A DNA stretch of 19,343 nucleotides from Pseudomonadota bacterium (GTDB lineage: Bacteria; Pseudomonadota; Gammaproteobacteria; Xanthomonadales; Xanthomonadaceae), in assembly GCA_023395465.1 (NCBI GenBank), contig JAEWZE010000091.1, positions 1-19,343 of the forward strand, in the 5' to 3' direction. Below, piece after piece: positions 1 through 7,858 of this stretch. The translations under genes and the position numbers were made by a program. The notes below the pieces were generated by a model. The model saw only the letters and a list, made by a program, of their open reading frames with translations, ran no database searches and was not told the origin of the DNA. Numbering within the stretch: position 1 is the stretch's first letter; the number at the start of each line of letters is the position of its first letter.

Positions 1-2164
1 CTGTAGCTTCGACCAGCGCCGGGGCGTCGTTGATCCCATCGCCCACCATGCCAACTTTGCGGCCGTCCTTCTTCAGCAGGTGCACCTGAGCGGCTTTATC
101 TTCCGGCAGGACTTCTGCCAGCACATGGGTGATGCCTACCTGCCTGGCGATTGCCTGGGCGGTGCGCTCATTGTCGCCGGTCAGCATGATGACTTCCAAG
201 CCCATCTGCTGCATAACCCGAATGGCTTCCAGCGAGTCTTCCTTGATCGTGTCCGCTACAGCGACGACGCCGGCGGCCTGACCGTTCACCGCCACATACA
301 TGGCTGTCTTGCCTTCGCCTTGCAAGCGTTCGACTTCCTGATCGAGGACCGCTGGATCAACCCCAGCCCGCACCATCAGCTTGCGATTGCCCACCAGCAC
401 CGGCCGGCCCTGGACGGTGGTTTCTACCCCATGACCGGGGACAGCATTGAAGTCGCTTGGATCTGTTAGCTCAAGGCCTTTCTCCCGCGCCCCGTTCACA
501 ATGGCTTGCGCCAGGGGATGCTCGGAAGGCAGGTCGGCACTTGCAGCCATTTCCAGCACTGCCTCCGCTGCAAAGCCTGGGGCTGAGATGAAGTCGGTCA
601 GCTCAGGCTTACCCTTGGTGATCGTACCGGTCTTATCCAAGACGATGGTCTTTAGCTGCGCCGCACTCTGCAGCGCTTCTCCGTTGCGGATCAGCACGCC
701 GTGTTCGGCGCCCTTACCTACCCCGGCTACCATCGACAAAGGCACTGCCATCCCGACCGCGCACGGGCAGGCGATGATCAGGACGGTGACGGCAGTCACG
801 ACAGCATAGGCTAGTACTGGAGTCGGTCCAAAGTTGAACCAGGCCAGGAAGGTCAAAATGGCAATGATCATCACCGTAGGCACAAAGTATCCGGAAACGA
901 TATCGGCCAGACGGGCAATTGGAGCTTTGCTGCCCATGGCGTCCTGGACCATCTTGACGATCTGGGCCAGGGCGGTATCTTTGCCGACTTTCGTCGCCCG
1001 GAACTTGAAGCTGCCGGTGGTGTTCATCGTGGCGCCGATCACCTCATCGCCGGTGCTTTTATCGACCGGCAGGCTCTCCCCGGTAATCATCGATTCGTCC
1101 ACAGCTGAGTGACCTTCTTCAATTACACCATCTACCGGGATCTTTTCCCCAGGGCGGACGATCACCAGGTCGCCAGACTGAACGTCTTCGACGGGGACTT
1201 CGACTTCTTGACCGCTGCGGACAACCCGGGCCGTCTTCGCCTGCAATCCGATCAGTTTTCGGATTGCTTGGCTGGTCTGGCCTTTCGCCCGGGTTTCCAG
1301 GGCCTGGCCCAGCACGACAAGCGCTGTCACGACTGCTGCCACATCATAGAATGGTGTGGCAGTTCCTTTAGGGAAAATACCTGGGAACAGCACGGCAACC
1401 GTCGAGTACAGCCAGGCTGCCGTGGTACCCATAGCAATCAAGGTATTCATGTCGGCTGAATGATGCTTGAACGCTGCCCAGGCGCCAGTGAAGAACTGCC
1501 TGCCGGAGTAGAACAGCACCGGCAGGGTGATCAAGCCGGAGAGCAGGAAGAGCAGGCGCATAGTGCCTTCCGAGACCTGCTCCATAAAGAGGTTTGGCAG
1601 GTACAGCCAGGGAATTTCTGGATAGCCGACCAGCAGCACCGGAATGGAAATCGCCAGGGCAAACCAGAACTTGCGCATCAGGCTGGCATACTCCCGCCGG
1701 TGAGCGGCTGTTTCACTGTCGACCGTCTCGCTTGTAAGGACATCCTCTGCCAGCTCAGCCTGGTACCCGCTGGCCTCAATCGCTTTCTTCACATCGGCAA
1801 ATTCCACCTGGCCAGGCACAACCTGGACTGCTGCCAAGTTGGTCGCCGGGTTCACATCTACCTCGAGTACTCCAGGGATGGTTTTCACCGCCCCAGCTAC
1901 CGTTGTGGCGCACGAAGCACAGTGCATGCCACCGACCCGAACCCGCAAATCACTGCTTTGAGGACTGTGCCCATTGGCTTCCACTGCATGAGCAGCAGGT
2001 GAAGCCTGGCTGTTTTCTACAAAGTGAGCGTACTGGTGAGGGTCCGCATCAAACTGATCCACACAACCTTGAGAGCAAAAAGCAAATTTCTGCCCCATGT
2101 GTTCACGTACAGCGACCGCTGAGCGTTCATCGACTTGCATTCCGCAAACTGGATCTCTTAACAT
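1..2164 (-). CDS. copA: Copper/silver-translocating P1B-type ATPase (CPC type) with N-terminal YHS and HMA domains, partial
   Basis: Inner-membrane pump expected to export Cu(I)/Ag(I) at the cost of ATP. The ATG at 2164 follows GAAAGGAAG. About 721 residues are visible; the C-terminus lies beyond base 1. Order: a YHS domain (residues about 3-48, DPVCGMQVD and later FCSQGC), an HMA domain (about 65-130, metal-binding GGMHCASC), then membrane helices, an actuator domain with TGES, the metal-site helix with CPC at 466-468, phosphorylation motif DKTGT with Asp510, SEHPLA, and the hinge GDGINDAP at 708-715. The last transmembrane pair is missing only because of the window edge. CPC places it in the P1B-1 (Cu+/Ag+) group by family knowledge. 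A YHS domain in front of the HMA is less usual, and it resembles the free YHS protein at 18411-18590. Its promoter appears to overlap a perfect inverted repeat. Confidence 0.95.
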   Translation of the reverse strand, partial: MLRDPVCGMQVDERSAVAVREHMGQKFAFCSQGCVDQFDADPHQYAHFVENSQASPAAHAVEANGHSPQSSDLRVRVGGMHCASCATTVAGAVKTIPGVLEVDVNPATNLAAVQVVPGQVEFADVKKAIEASGYQAELAEDVLTSETVDSETAAHRREYASLMRKFWFALAISIPVLLVGYPEIPWLYLPNLFMEQVSEGTMRLLFLLSGLITLPVLFYSGRQFFTGAWAAFKHHSADMNTLIAMGTTAAWLYSTVAVLFPGIFPKGTATPFYDVAAVVTALVVLGQALETRAKGQTSQAIRKLIGLQAKTARVVRSGQEVEVPVEDVQSGDLVIVRPGEKIPVDGVIEEGHSAVDESMITGESLPVDKSTGDEVIGATMNTTGSFKFRATKVGKDTALAQIVKMVQDAMGSKAPIARLADIVSGYFVPTVMIIAILTFLAWFNFGPTPVLAYAVVTAVTVLIIACPCAVGMAVPLSMVAGVGKGAEHGVLIRNGEALQSAAQLKTIVLDKTGTITKGKPELTDFISAPGFAAEAVLEMAASADLPSEHPLAQAIVNGAREKGLELTDPSDFNAVPGHGVETTVQGRPVLVGNRKLMVRAGVDPAVLDQEVERLQGEGKTAMYVAVNGQAAGVVAVADTIKEDSLEAIRVMQQMGLEVIMLTGDNERTAQAIARQVGITHVLAEVLPEDKAAQVHLLKKDGRKVGMVGDGINDAPALVEAT

Positions 2165-2209
2165 CGTTTTCTTCCTTTCAAAAGGGACTAAGTTGATCCT
2201 TATTCCTCT

Positions 2210-2255
2210 TATATTTATGATTCTGGTCATAAATATACCCCTAAGAAGAATTCAA
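2210..2255 (-). promoter_or_regulatory. Promoter of the YHS-HMA ATPase overlapped by a perfect 11-bp inverted repeat
   Basis: TATATTTATGA (2210-2220) and its exact inverse (2227-2237) flank a 6-bp centre. On the minus strand TTGAAT (2255-2250) and TTATGA (2232-2227) are 17 bp apart and make a plausible -35/-10 pair, with the -10 inside the right arm. Transcription would start near 2220, giving a leader of about 55 nt. An operator covering the -10 region would suit a repressor such as an ArsR/SmtB-type metal sensor. The sensor is not identified and none is encoded in this window. Confidence 0.5.
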
Positions 2256-2345
2256 GGTAAGCGTGGTTTGGCTGGTCTATCATTAAGGATTTCCACCTAA
2301 TCTGATATGAGCAAAACTGCCTATGGAAAACGAGAAATTAAACGA

Positions 2346-2389
2346 CCATGCGGGAGGAAGTGAACGCTCGTTCACTTCCTCCCGCATGG
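2346..2389 (-). terminator. Long hairpin, probable terminator after the first SHOCT gene
   Basis: A perfect 21-bp inverted repeat (arms 2346-2366 and 2369-2389) with a 2-nt centre starts 18 bp past the stop codon of the SHOCT gene. On the minus strand it is followed by a modest T-rich stretch (GTTTAATTT). The symmetrical stem might stop transcription in both directions. It separates the SHOCT gene from the ATPase gene. Confidence 0.6.
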
Positions 2390-2407
2390 GTTCGTTAGCA
2401 AGAACAA

Positions 2408-2611
2408 TTAATTGGCTAAATCGCGGCGCATCTCCTCATATTCTTCCCGGCTGATTTCCCCCCGCGCATAACGCGTCTTCAAAATCTCCAGCGGCTCAGA
2501 CTGGCTCATATGAGGCGGCTGCGTTTGCTGGTTAAACTGCGGTCGCCAACCCAGTGCATAGGCGATCACGGCGATCAGCAGCAGCGGGATGATTAATCCA
2601 AAACCCATCAT
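2408..2611 (-). CDS. Small membrane protein with C-terminal SHOCT domain
   Basis: 67 residues. One hydrophobic helix (about residues 4-22) is followed by a polar linker and a SHOCT domain (about 40-67) with the signature LEILKTRYARGEISREEY. SHOCT is a short helical C-terminal module found on many small bacterial proteins; it is thought to mediate oligomerisation or protein contacts, and its molecular role is not established. The ATG at 2611 has AAGGAG 7-8 nt upstream. The gene stands alone, with its own -10 (TATAAT) and four 11-bp-phased TAAAG boxes upstream, and a long hairpin downstream. It is one of four such proteins here. Location in copper genes suggests a role in metal stress, which is inference. 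Confidence 0.85.
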   Translation of the reverse strand: MMGFGLIIPLLLIAVIAYALGWRPQFNQQTQPPHMSQSEPLEILKTRYARGEISREEYEEMRRDLAN

Positions 2612-2678
2612 CGAAATTTCTCCTTTTTAGGCAGGCGAGTGATAACTCGCTTGATCTACTGTCCTGTTTTCTAAGGTC

Positions 2679-2733
2679 ATTATAGAACAGCGCTGTAAAG
2701 GAAATTTGAAGGGTGTTTAAAGATTATTTAAAG
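2679..2733 (-). promoter_or_regulatory. Promoter with four 11-bp-phased TAAAG boxes, upstream of the first SHOCT gene
   Basis: On the plus strand TAAAG, TGAAG, TAAAG, TAAAG start at 2696, 2707, 2718 and 2729, exactly 11 bp apart. A perfect -10 (TATAAT on the minus strand, 2684-2679) lies 11 bases from the nearest box. The boxes occupy the -35 position, where no good -35 hexamer is seen. This is the geometry of activation by a PhoB/OmpR-type winged-helix regulator bound to direct repeats. The same layout recurs at 9587-9641 and 13657-13711. Transcription would start near 2672. Confidence 0.7.
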
Positions 2734-2774
2734 GATTTATTCTGATACGTAATGGCGAGCGGGCGTTTCCAAAG

Positions 2775-3293
2775 TCATTCTAAGGTTTTCAGATAGGCAA
2801 TCAGATCATCTAATTGCTCGCCAGTCATATCCCAGCGCGGCATCACCCACTCCAGGGGATCGCCATCCGGACCAACCCCTTCTGTAATCGCCCGCTTGAG
2901 GTCAGCCTCGGTATAGGTTTCGTGTTCTTCATGGTCATCGCCATGCGCCTCCCCGGCGAGGGTCTGGAACTGGATGTTCGGCGCTTCATAGGTGCCCATC
3001 ATCATCTGGACCGTGCCGCCTTCCCCGTTTTCCCCGTGGCAGTCCACGCAAGCCATTCGTCCAGTGGACATACGGTGCATGCCTTCCATCTGAGCTGTGA
3101 TAGGTGGGCCGGTGGGGCTCGTCCCTGTCCAGTAGATCTGCTCGCCATTTGTTTCATACGACCGGGGGGTGAGGCCATATCGCCCGGCTCCGCCAAAGAA
3201 GAGGCCGGCAATCACCCAGGTGCCAGCAATCAGGATCAAGATCGCCAGAACGACAATGGCCCCCGCCGCCCATCTGCGTCGGTTTACAGTCAT
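2775..3293 (-). CDS. Membrane-anchored monohaem cytochrome c
   Basis: About 172 residues from the ATG at 3293. A TTG nine bases earlier (3302) would overlap the previous stop and is the alternative start, but GGAG is better spaced for the ATG. One N-terminal anchor helix (about 9-34) puts the rest outside the cytoplasm. The single haem site is CVDCH (Cys82, Cys85, His86); MPRW with Met151 is the likely axial ligand. A short His/Asp/Glu-rich stretch (about 117-126) could bind metal. It ends the operon CPH ATPase, multicopper oxidase, SHOCT protein, cytochrome. A role as electron acceptor or donor for the oxidase, or to the respiratory chain, is inference from position. Confidence 0.85.
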   Translation of the reverse strand: MTVNRRRWAAGAIVVLAILILIAGTWVIAGLFFGGAGRYGLTPRSYETNGEQIYWTGTSPTGPPITAQMEGMHRMSTGRMACVDCHGENGEGGTVQMMMGTYEAPNIQFQTLAGEAHGDDHEEHETYTEADLKRAITEGVGPDGDPLEWVMPRWDMTGEQLDDLIAYLKTLE

Positions 3294-3298
3294 CCGCT

Positions 3299-3577
3299 TC
3301 AAGTCTCCAAATCGTGTTTCATTTCCAGGTACTGCTCCCGGGTAATCTCTCCCCGGGCGTAGCGCTCCTTCAAGACTTCAAAGGCATCTCTGTCCCGAGG
3401 TGGCAGGCTGCGCTCCTGATCAGCCCTGTCCGAACGCCCGCTCTGCATCAGCCAGCGGATAGCGAAAAATGCCAGGGCAATCACGCCGCCCCAGAAGAGC
3501 AGCATCAGCAGACCACCCACAATCATCCCACCCCAGCCCCAGCCAGGGCCCATATGCCAACCATTCCAGGGTCCCAT
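3299..3577 (-). CDS. Small membrane protein with C-terminal SHOCT domain
   Basis: 92 residues. A Trp/Gly/Met-rich start (MGPWNGWHMGPGWGWGG) leads into one long hydrophobic helix (about 18-44), a charged linker, and a SHOCT domain (about 64-92, with FEVLKERYARGEITREQY). AGGAGG lies 7 nt before the ATG. It sits 15 nt after the multicopper oxidase gene and just before the cytochrome gene, so it is surely co-transcribed with them. The N-terminal W/H/M residues could be metal ligands, but this is speculation. It is the only SHOCT gene here that lies inside the copper operon rather than behind a TAAAG-box promoter. Confidence 0.85.
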   Translation of the reverse strand: MGPWNGWHMGPGWGWGGMIVGGLLMLLFWGGVIALAFFAIRWLMQSGRSDRADQERSLPPRDRDAFEVLKERYARGEITREQYLEMKHDLET

Positions 3578-3592
3578 CTCAGGACCTCCTTT

Positions 3593-5281
3593 CTATGCTT
3601 CAACCACTTTCACGTTGCGCATCATCCCCAGGTCTTCGTGCTCCAGGTTGTGGCAGTGGTTCAGATACAGCCCGGTGAATTCCTCGAACTTGAGCAGCAG
3701 CTTCACCCGTTCGCCGGGCATCAGCAGCAAGGTGTCCTTCCAGCCCTCATCCACATACCCCTCGCGGACCGTCTCCCAGGCGTCCCGGTAAGCCCGGTCA
3801 ATCTCCCGCTCCACGATCTGGAAGTGCACGCCGTGGATGTGCATGGGATGCGGCATCCCGCCCATCATCCCCATGCCGGCGCCCCCGTTTTCATAGATCC
3901 AGGAAATCAGGGTATCTACCGGGACGATTTCTTCTTCAGCCACATCTCTCATCTCAAAGGTACGCCCGTTGATCGTCCAGGCCATCCGCTGCATGCCAAG
4001 CCGGAACACGCGCGGGTCCTGGTAATTCGCAGCCTCCCTTGCTTGATAGCGGGGAATATTGGACAGCCGCTGGGGTAAAGAAGGGGCATCTTGCGCCTTT
4101 CCTTCAACCTTGATCCTGAGGACCGGAAATTGGCTGCCATTCGGCAGGTCCGAGCGCGCCTGGTCTGCCGGGGCTCCCCGGCTGCGCAGGCCGCGACCGC
4201 CCATGCCCCCCATTGGACCCCCCATCCCCCGTCCGCTCATCCCGGGGCCCATGCCTCCGGAGCCACCCATCATCCCGCCCATCGTGGGCAGTGTGAAGGG
4301 TAAGCTGACCAGGTTTACTTCTTTTCGATTTTCAATGGCAGAAAAATCCGCCCACAGGTCGACCCGCTCTCCGGGCGCCAGGGTAAGGTAAGGACGCCGG
4401 ACCGGCTTCTCCAGCAGGCCGCCATCGGTCGCAACCACCGTCAGTGGGCTGCCATCCTCCCAGGCCAGCTTGTAGATCCTGGAATTCGAGCCGTTCAAGA
4501 GGCGTAGGCGGTAAGCGCGCTTTTCCAGGGAGAGCTCTGGGTCCACCTGGCCATTCACCAGGATCTGGTTCCCGAGGGCTCCCGACATCCGTTCCATCTG
4601 CCCGCCGGTAAGATAGACCAGCTGGTTATTATGGTCTAAGGTCCGGTCCTGAATGACGATTGGCAGGTCGTACTTCCCCGTCGGGAGCCCGAGGCCGGCC
4701 TCTTCCGGGTCTGAGACCAGAAACAGCCCGGCTAACCCATAGTAGACCTGCGGCCCGGTAAGCTGATGCGGGTGGGGGTGGTACCAGTAGGTGCCGGCGC
4801 GGTTGCGCACCTGGTACTCGTAGGTATAGCTTTCCCCCGGTTCTATACTGTAGATCGGGTGCCCATCCATTTCCCAGGGCACATGCAGGCCATGCCAGTG
4901 GACCACCGTCCGGTCTTCAATTTCATTCGTAAAGTGGATTCGCACCCGTTGTCCCTTGCGAACGTGTAGGATCGGGCCCAGGTACGAGCCGGGCAGCTCT
5001 TGAAGCGCCCCCGCCTCTCCTTTGACAATTTCGCCCTGGTAAGACCATACCCGGGTCGGCGGACCGGGTAAGATCTGCACTTCCGCCGGGGCGGCTCTGA
5101 GCCGGAGCTCTAGGTCAGCTTCTCCAGCCGGAAGCTTCTGGCCCCGGCTGGCGGACTGCGCCTCACGCTCATCTTTCTGTTCTTGCGAACACCCCCCGAT
5201 CAGCACGCCGGCTGCCCCCAGTGCAGCCAACCCGCTGACCTTCAAAAAGTCCCTCCGCTGAATGCGGGTTCTGTTTCTCAT
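3593..5281 (-). CDS. Tat-exported multicopper oxidase, CueO/CotA-like, probable lipoprotein
   Basis: 562 residues. The start has a twin-arginine signal (RRDFLK, 9-14) and a lipobox-like IGGC with Cys31, so it is probably a Tat-exported lipoprotein. All copper motifs are visible: HWHG (128-131), HPH (168-170), HPMHIH (478-483) and HCHxxxHxxxxM (542-553), where Cys543, His548 and Met553 complete the type 1 site. A Met/Gly-rich insert (about 330-362) recalls the Met-rich segment of CueO, which binds Cu(I). The expected reaction is oxidation of Cu(I) to Cu(II) with reduction of O2 to water outside the cytoplasm. It follows the CPH-type ATPase by 24 nt. Laccase-like activity on other substrates is possible. 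Confidence 0.94.
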   Translation of the reverse strand: MRNRTRIQRRDFLKVSGLAALGAAGVLIGGCSQEQKDEREAQSASRGQKLPAGEADLELRLRAAPAEVQILPGPPTRVWSYQGEIVKGEAGALQELPGSYLGPILHVRKGQRVRIHFTNEIEDRTVVHWHGLHVPWEMDGHPIYSIEPGESYTYEYQVRNRAGTYWYHPHPHQLTGPQVYYGLAGLFLVSDPEEAGLGLPTGKYDLPIVIQDRTLDHNNQLVYLTGGQMERMSGALGNQILVNGQVDPELSLEKRAYRLRLLNGSNSRIYKLAWEDGSPLTVVATDGGLLEKPVRRPYLTLAPGERVDLWADFSAIENRKEVNLVSLPFTLPTMGGMMGGSGGMGPGMSGRGMGGPMGGMGGRGLRSRGAPADQARSDLPNGSQFPVLRIKVEGKAQDAPSLPQRLSNIPRYQAREAANYQDPRVFRLGMQRMAWTINGRTFEMRDVAEEEIVPVDTLISWIYENGGAGMGMMGGMPHPMHIHGVHFQIVEREIDRAYRDAWETVREGYVDEGWKDTLLLMPGERVKLLLKFEEFTGLYLNHCHNLEHEDLGMMRNVKVVEA

Positions 5282-5305
5282 AATTCCCCCCGGAATGCTT
5301 CTCCT

Positions 5306-7666
5306 TTATGCCGCCAGCTTATGCCCTCTCAGCAGCTGGGCATTAATGGCAACCACAATCGTACTGATCGACATCAGGGCCGCCCCAACTGCTGGCGAAA
5401 GGACAATCCCTACTGGCGCCAGGATCCCGGCTGCCAGGGGCAGGGCGATGACGTTGTAGCCGGTCGCCCAGATCAGATTCTGGATCATCTTTCTGTAGCT
5501 GGCCCGGCTGAGGTCAATGACATTGACCGCGTCCATAGGATCGCTCTGTACAAGGATAATCCCGGCCGACTCAACCGCTACATCCGTCCCCGAGCCGATG
5601 GCGATGCCCACGTCCGCCCGGGTCAGGGCCGGGGCGTCGTTAACTCCATCCCCCACCATCGCCACTCGCTTGCCCTGCTTCTGCAGCTGGGCCACCTTTT
5701 GATCCTTATGCTCGGGCAGCACTTCGGCAAAGTAGGTATCGATGCCCAGCTCTTCCGCCACGGCTTTAGCAACCTCCTGGCTGTCGCCGGTCAGCATGGC
5801 GACTTCAACGCCCATTTCGTGCAGCTTATCAACCGCCTGGCGGCTTTCCGTACGGATGACATCGGCCAGGGCGAAGCTGGCGATCGCTTCCCGGTCGACG
5901 ATCAGGTTGACCACGCTCTGCCCCTTGGCGGCTGCCCGGCGTTCAAAGTCCGCGATTTCTTCCGGCAGCCGGACTTCGAGCATTTCCAGCATGCGCGGCC
6001 CGCCAATGTAGACCGGTTTTCCCTGCCAGCGGGCCTGAACGCCCCGCCCCTTGATCGCTTCGAAGTTCGTCACTTCGGGCAGCTGCAGACCGCGCTCTTC
6101 TGCCGAAGCCCGGATCCCCCGGGCAATGGTATGCTCCGAGTCGCCCTCCACGGCTGCCACCAGGGCCAGGGCCCGGTCTTCCTCCCACCCCTTAACTGTC
6201 TCGATCGCGACCACGCCAAACTCGCCCCGGGTGAGTGTGCCTGTTTTGTCGAAAATCACCAGATCGATCTCGCGGGCGCGTTCCAGAGCCAGCCGGTCAC
6301 GAACAAGGATGCCGTTCTTTGCTCCCAGGGAGGTGGTGATCGCTACCACTAACGGGATCGCCAGGCCGAGGGCGTGCGGGCAGGCAATGACCAGCACCGT
6401 CGCCACCCGGGCGATGACTTCGTTGTTGAAGCCGATCGCAATCGTCCAGGCGACGGCAGTAATCAGCGCCACCCCTATGGCGATATAAAACAGCCAGCCG
6501 GCGGCCCGGTCGGCCAAGAGCTGAGTGTTCGATTTGGACTGCTGGGCCTCCTCTACCAGGCGCATGATCCCTGCCAGAGCGGTTTCCTCGCCGGTAGCAG
6601 TGACCTTCACCCGCAGACTGCCGTCGCCGTTGATCGTCCCGGCAATCACCCGCTCGCCCGGCTCTTTGGAGACCGGCTTCGACTCGCCGGTGATCATCGC
6701 TTCGTTGACATCCGATGAACCTTCCATCACTTCCCCATCCGCCGGCACGCTCGCCCCCGGGCGAACCAGCACGCGATCGCCAGTCTTCAGGCTGCTGACC
6801 GCCACCTGCTCAGTGCTCCCGTTAGGCAGGATCCGTTCCGCCGTATCCGGCATCAATTTCGCCAGTTCATTCAGTGCGCCCGAAGCCTGGCGGACGGAGC
6901 GCATCTCTAGCCAGTGGCCTAAAAGCATGATGTCGATCAGGGTTACCAGCTCCCAGAAAAAGGTCTCGCTGTCGGGGATGAACAGGGCCGCCATGCTGTA
7001 GACGAAGGCTACCGTAATCGCCAGGGAGATCAGGGTCATCATCCCCGGCTGGCGGTTGCGAATTTCCGGGCGGGCCATATCCAGGAAGGGCAGCCCGCCG
7101 TAGATAAAGACGATTACGGCGAAGACTGGAGTGATCCAGGCGCTGAAGGGGAAGTCCGGCAGGCTGAAGCCCAGCCAGTCCTGGATGGTGGGGCTGAAGA
7201 CCAGCACCGGAATGGACAGGACCAGCGAAATCCAGAAGCGCTGGCGGAACATCTGCTCGTGCCCGGTATGGTCGACGTGCTCCGCATGTCCGTGCTCTCC
7301 GTGGCCGGCCTGCTCCCCATGTTTCGCGTGCATGTTGGGGTCTGCGTGTTCCATATGCCCGGCATGCGTCGCACGATCTATAGCAGGACCGGCAGCTGCA
7401 TTCAGGTCATCCCCGGTTTCTTCATCCGCCGGGTGCTCGTGCTCGATGTCCCGCCCGTGGGCGGCATGGTCCATGGCTTCGTGCTGCAGGCTTTCGTCTT
7501 CCGGCTCGGGATGGTCGTGTTCGGGATGCTCCTTCATGGTTTCAGGATGTTGGACCGGGCCCGCTTCTGCGGCACTTTCCATGACTTCTTCTACCGGAAC
7601 ATCCTCGTTATCTTCCCTGTGACTGTGATGTTGGTCGTGATCCTTCGCTCGCTCGCTTTCTGCCAT
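5306..7666 (-). CDS. copB: Heavy-metal P1B-type ATPase, CopB-like (CPH type), with His-rich N-terminus
   Basis: 786 residues from the ATG at 7666, which has AGGAG about 8 nt upstream; the reading frame is open for 56 more codons but that part shows no coding character. Residues 1-140 hold 24 histidines by my count, many in HxxH, HGH or EH pairs, and no HMA domain. Membrane helices start at about 143. TGES, CPH (429-431), DKTGT with Asp473, SEHT and GDGVNDAP (from 672) are all present, as is the C-terminal MSxST...NA signature. CPH pumps (P1B-3) are linked to Cu(II) and Ag(I) export. The family's usual HP motif reads SEHT here. First gene of the operon with the oxidase, SHOCT protein and cytochrome. 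Confidence 0.94.
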   Translation of the reverse strand: MAESERAKDHDQHHSHREDNEDVPVEEVMESAAEAGPVQHPETMKEHPEHDHPEPEDESLQHEAMDHAAHGRDIEHEHPADEETGDDLNAAAGPAIDRATHAGHMEHADPNMHAKHGEQAGHGEHGHAEHVDHTGHEQMFRQRFWISLVLSIPVLVFSPTIQDWLGFSLPDFPFSAWITPVFAVIVFIYGGLPFLDMARPEIRNRQPGMMTLISLAITVAFVYSMAALFIPDSETFFWELVTLIDIMLLGHWLEMRSVRQASGALNELAKLMPDTAERILPNGSTEQVAVSSLKTGDRVLVRPGASVPADGEVMEGSSDVNEAMITGESKPVSKEPGERVIAGTINGDGSLRVKVTATGEETALAGIMRLVEEAQQSKSNTQLLADRAAGWLFYIAIGVALITAVAWTIAIGFNNEVIARVATVLVIACPHALGLAIPLVVAITTSLGAKNGILVRDRLALERAREIDLVIFDKTGTLTRGEFGVVAIETVKGWEEDRALALVAAVEGDSEHTIARGIRASAEERGLQLPEVTNFEAIKGRGVQARWQGKPVYIGGPRMLEMLEVRLPEEIADFERRAAAKGQSVVNLIVDREAIASFALADVIRTESRQAVDKLHEMGVEVAMLTGDSQEVAKAVAEELGIDTYFAEVLPEHKDQKVAQLQKQGKRVAMVGDGVNDAPALTRADVGIAIGSGTDVAVESAGIILVQSDPMDAVNVIDLSRASYRKMIQNLIWATGYNVIALPLAAGILAPVGIVLSPAVGAALMSISTIVVAINAQLLRGHKLAA

Positions 7667-7741
7667 CAAACTCTCTCCTCTCCCCCGGATCATTCCCTTA
7701 TTGATGATAACTTCCATTCGGTAGAGGGTTTTCGCTGGATA

Positions 7742-7763
7742 ATTTTCGGTAAAACCGCGAAAT
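7742..7763. promoter_or_regulatory. Imperfect inverted repeat upstream of the CPH ATPase operon
   Basis: ATTTTCGGT and ACCGCGAAAT flank AAA, with a perfect core CGGT-AAA-ACCG (7747-7757). It lies about 80-100 bp upstream of the ATPase start in the 192-bp gap after the methyltransferase gene. It could be an operator, but no clear -35/-10 pair fixes its role and it has no second copy in the window. Confidence 0.25.
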
Positions 7764-7858
7764 TCCCTAACAAATCCATTATCCCGTACTGATGTTTTTA
7801 CAAACTTGCTGAGGCTCGCTCTTCGTTCCTCCAATACACTTCCTCAAAAGGCTGCTCT

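Noticed and set aside
2280..2296. AAGGATTTCC as another GGGANNTCCC operator near the Cu-ATPase
   Set aside because: Only one degenerate box, with no partner 22 bp away on either side.
3314..4078. A 254-codon plus-strand open frame
   Set aside because: Antisense to the oxidase and SHOCT genes; rich in His and Pro only because it mirrors the Gly/Met/Trp codons on the other strand.
5183..6352. A 389-codon plus-strand open frame opposite the CPH ATPase and oxidase genes
   Set aside because: It is the antisense of two clear genes; its translation has no domain, and long shadows are expected opposite GC-rich coding DNA.
7260..7620. Short repeated GTG/CAT-rich DNA suggesting a repeat array
   Set aside because: It is the His-codon-rich N-terminus of the ATPase; units are irregular and there are no spacers, so it is not CRISPR or a tandem repeat.
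7755..7775. GGGAATTTCG upstream of the CPH ATPase as a catalase-type operator
   Set aside because: The palindrome is imperfect and no second box lies at 22 bp.
7667..7834. N-terminal extension of the CPH ATPase
   Set aside because: No metal-site or signal features, and AGGAG is correctly placed for the ATG at 7666.
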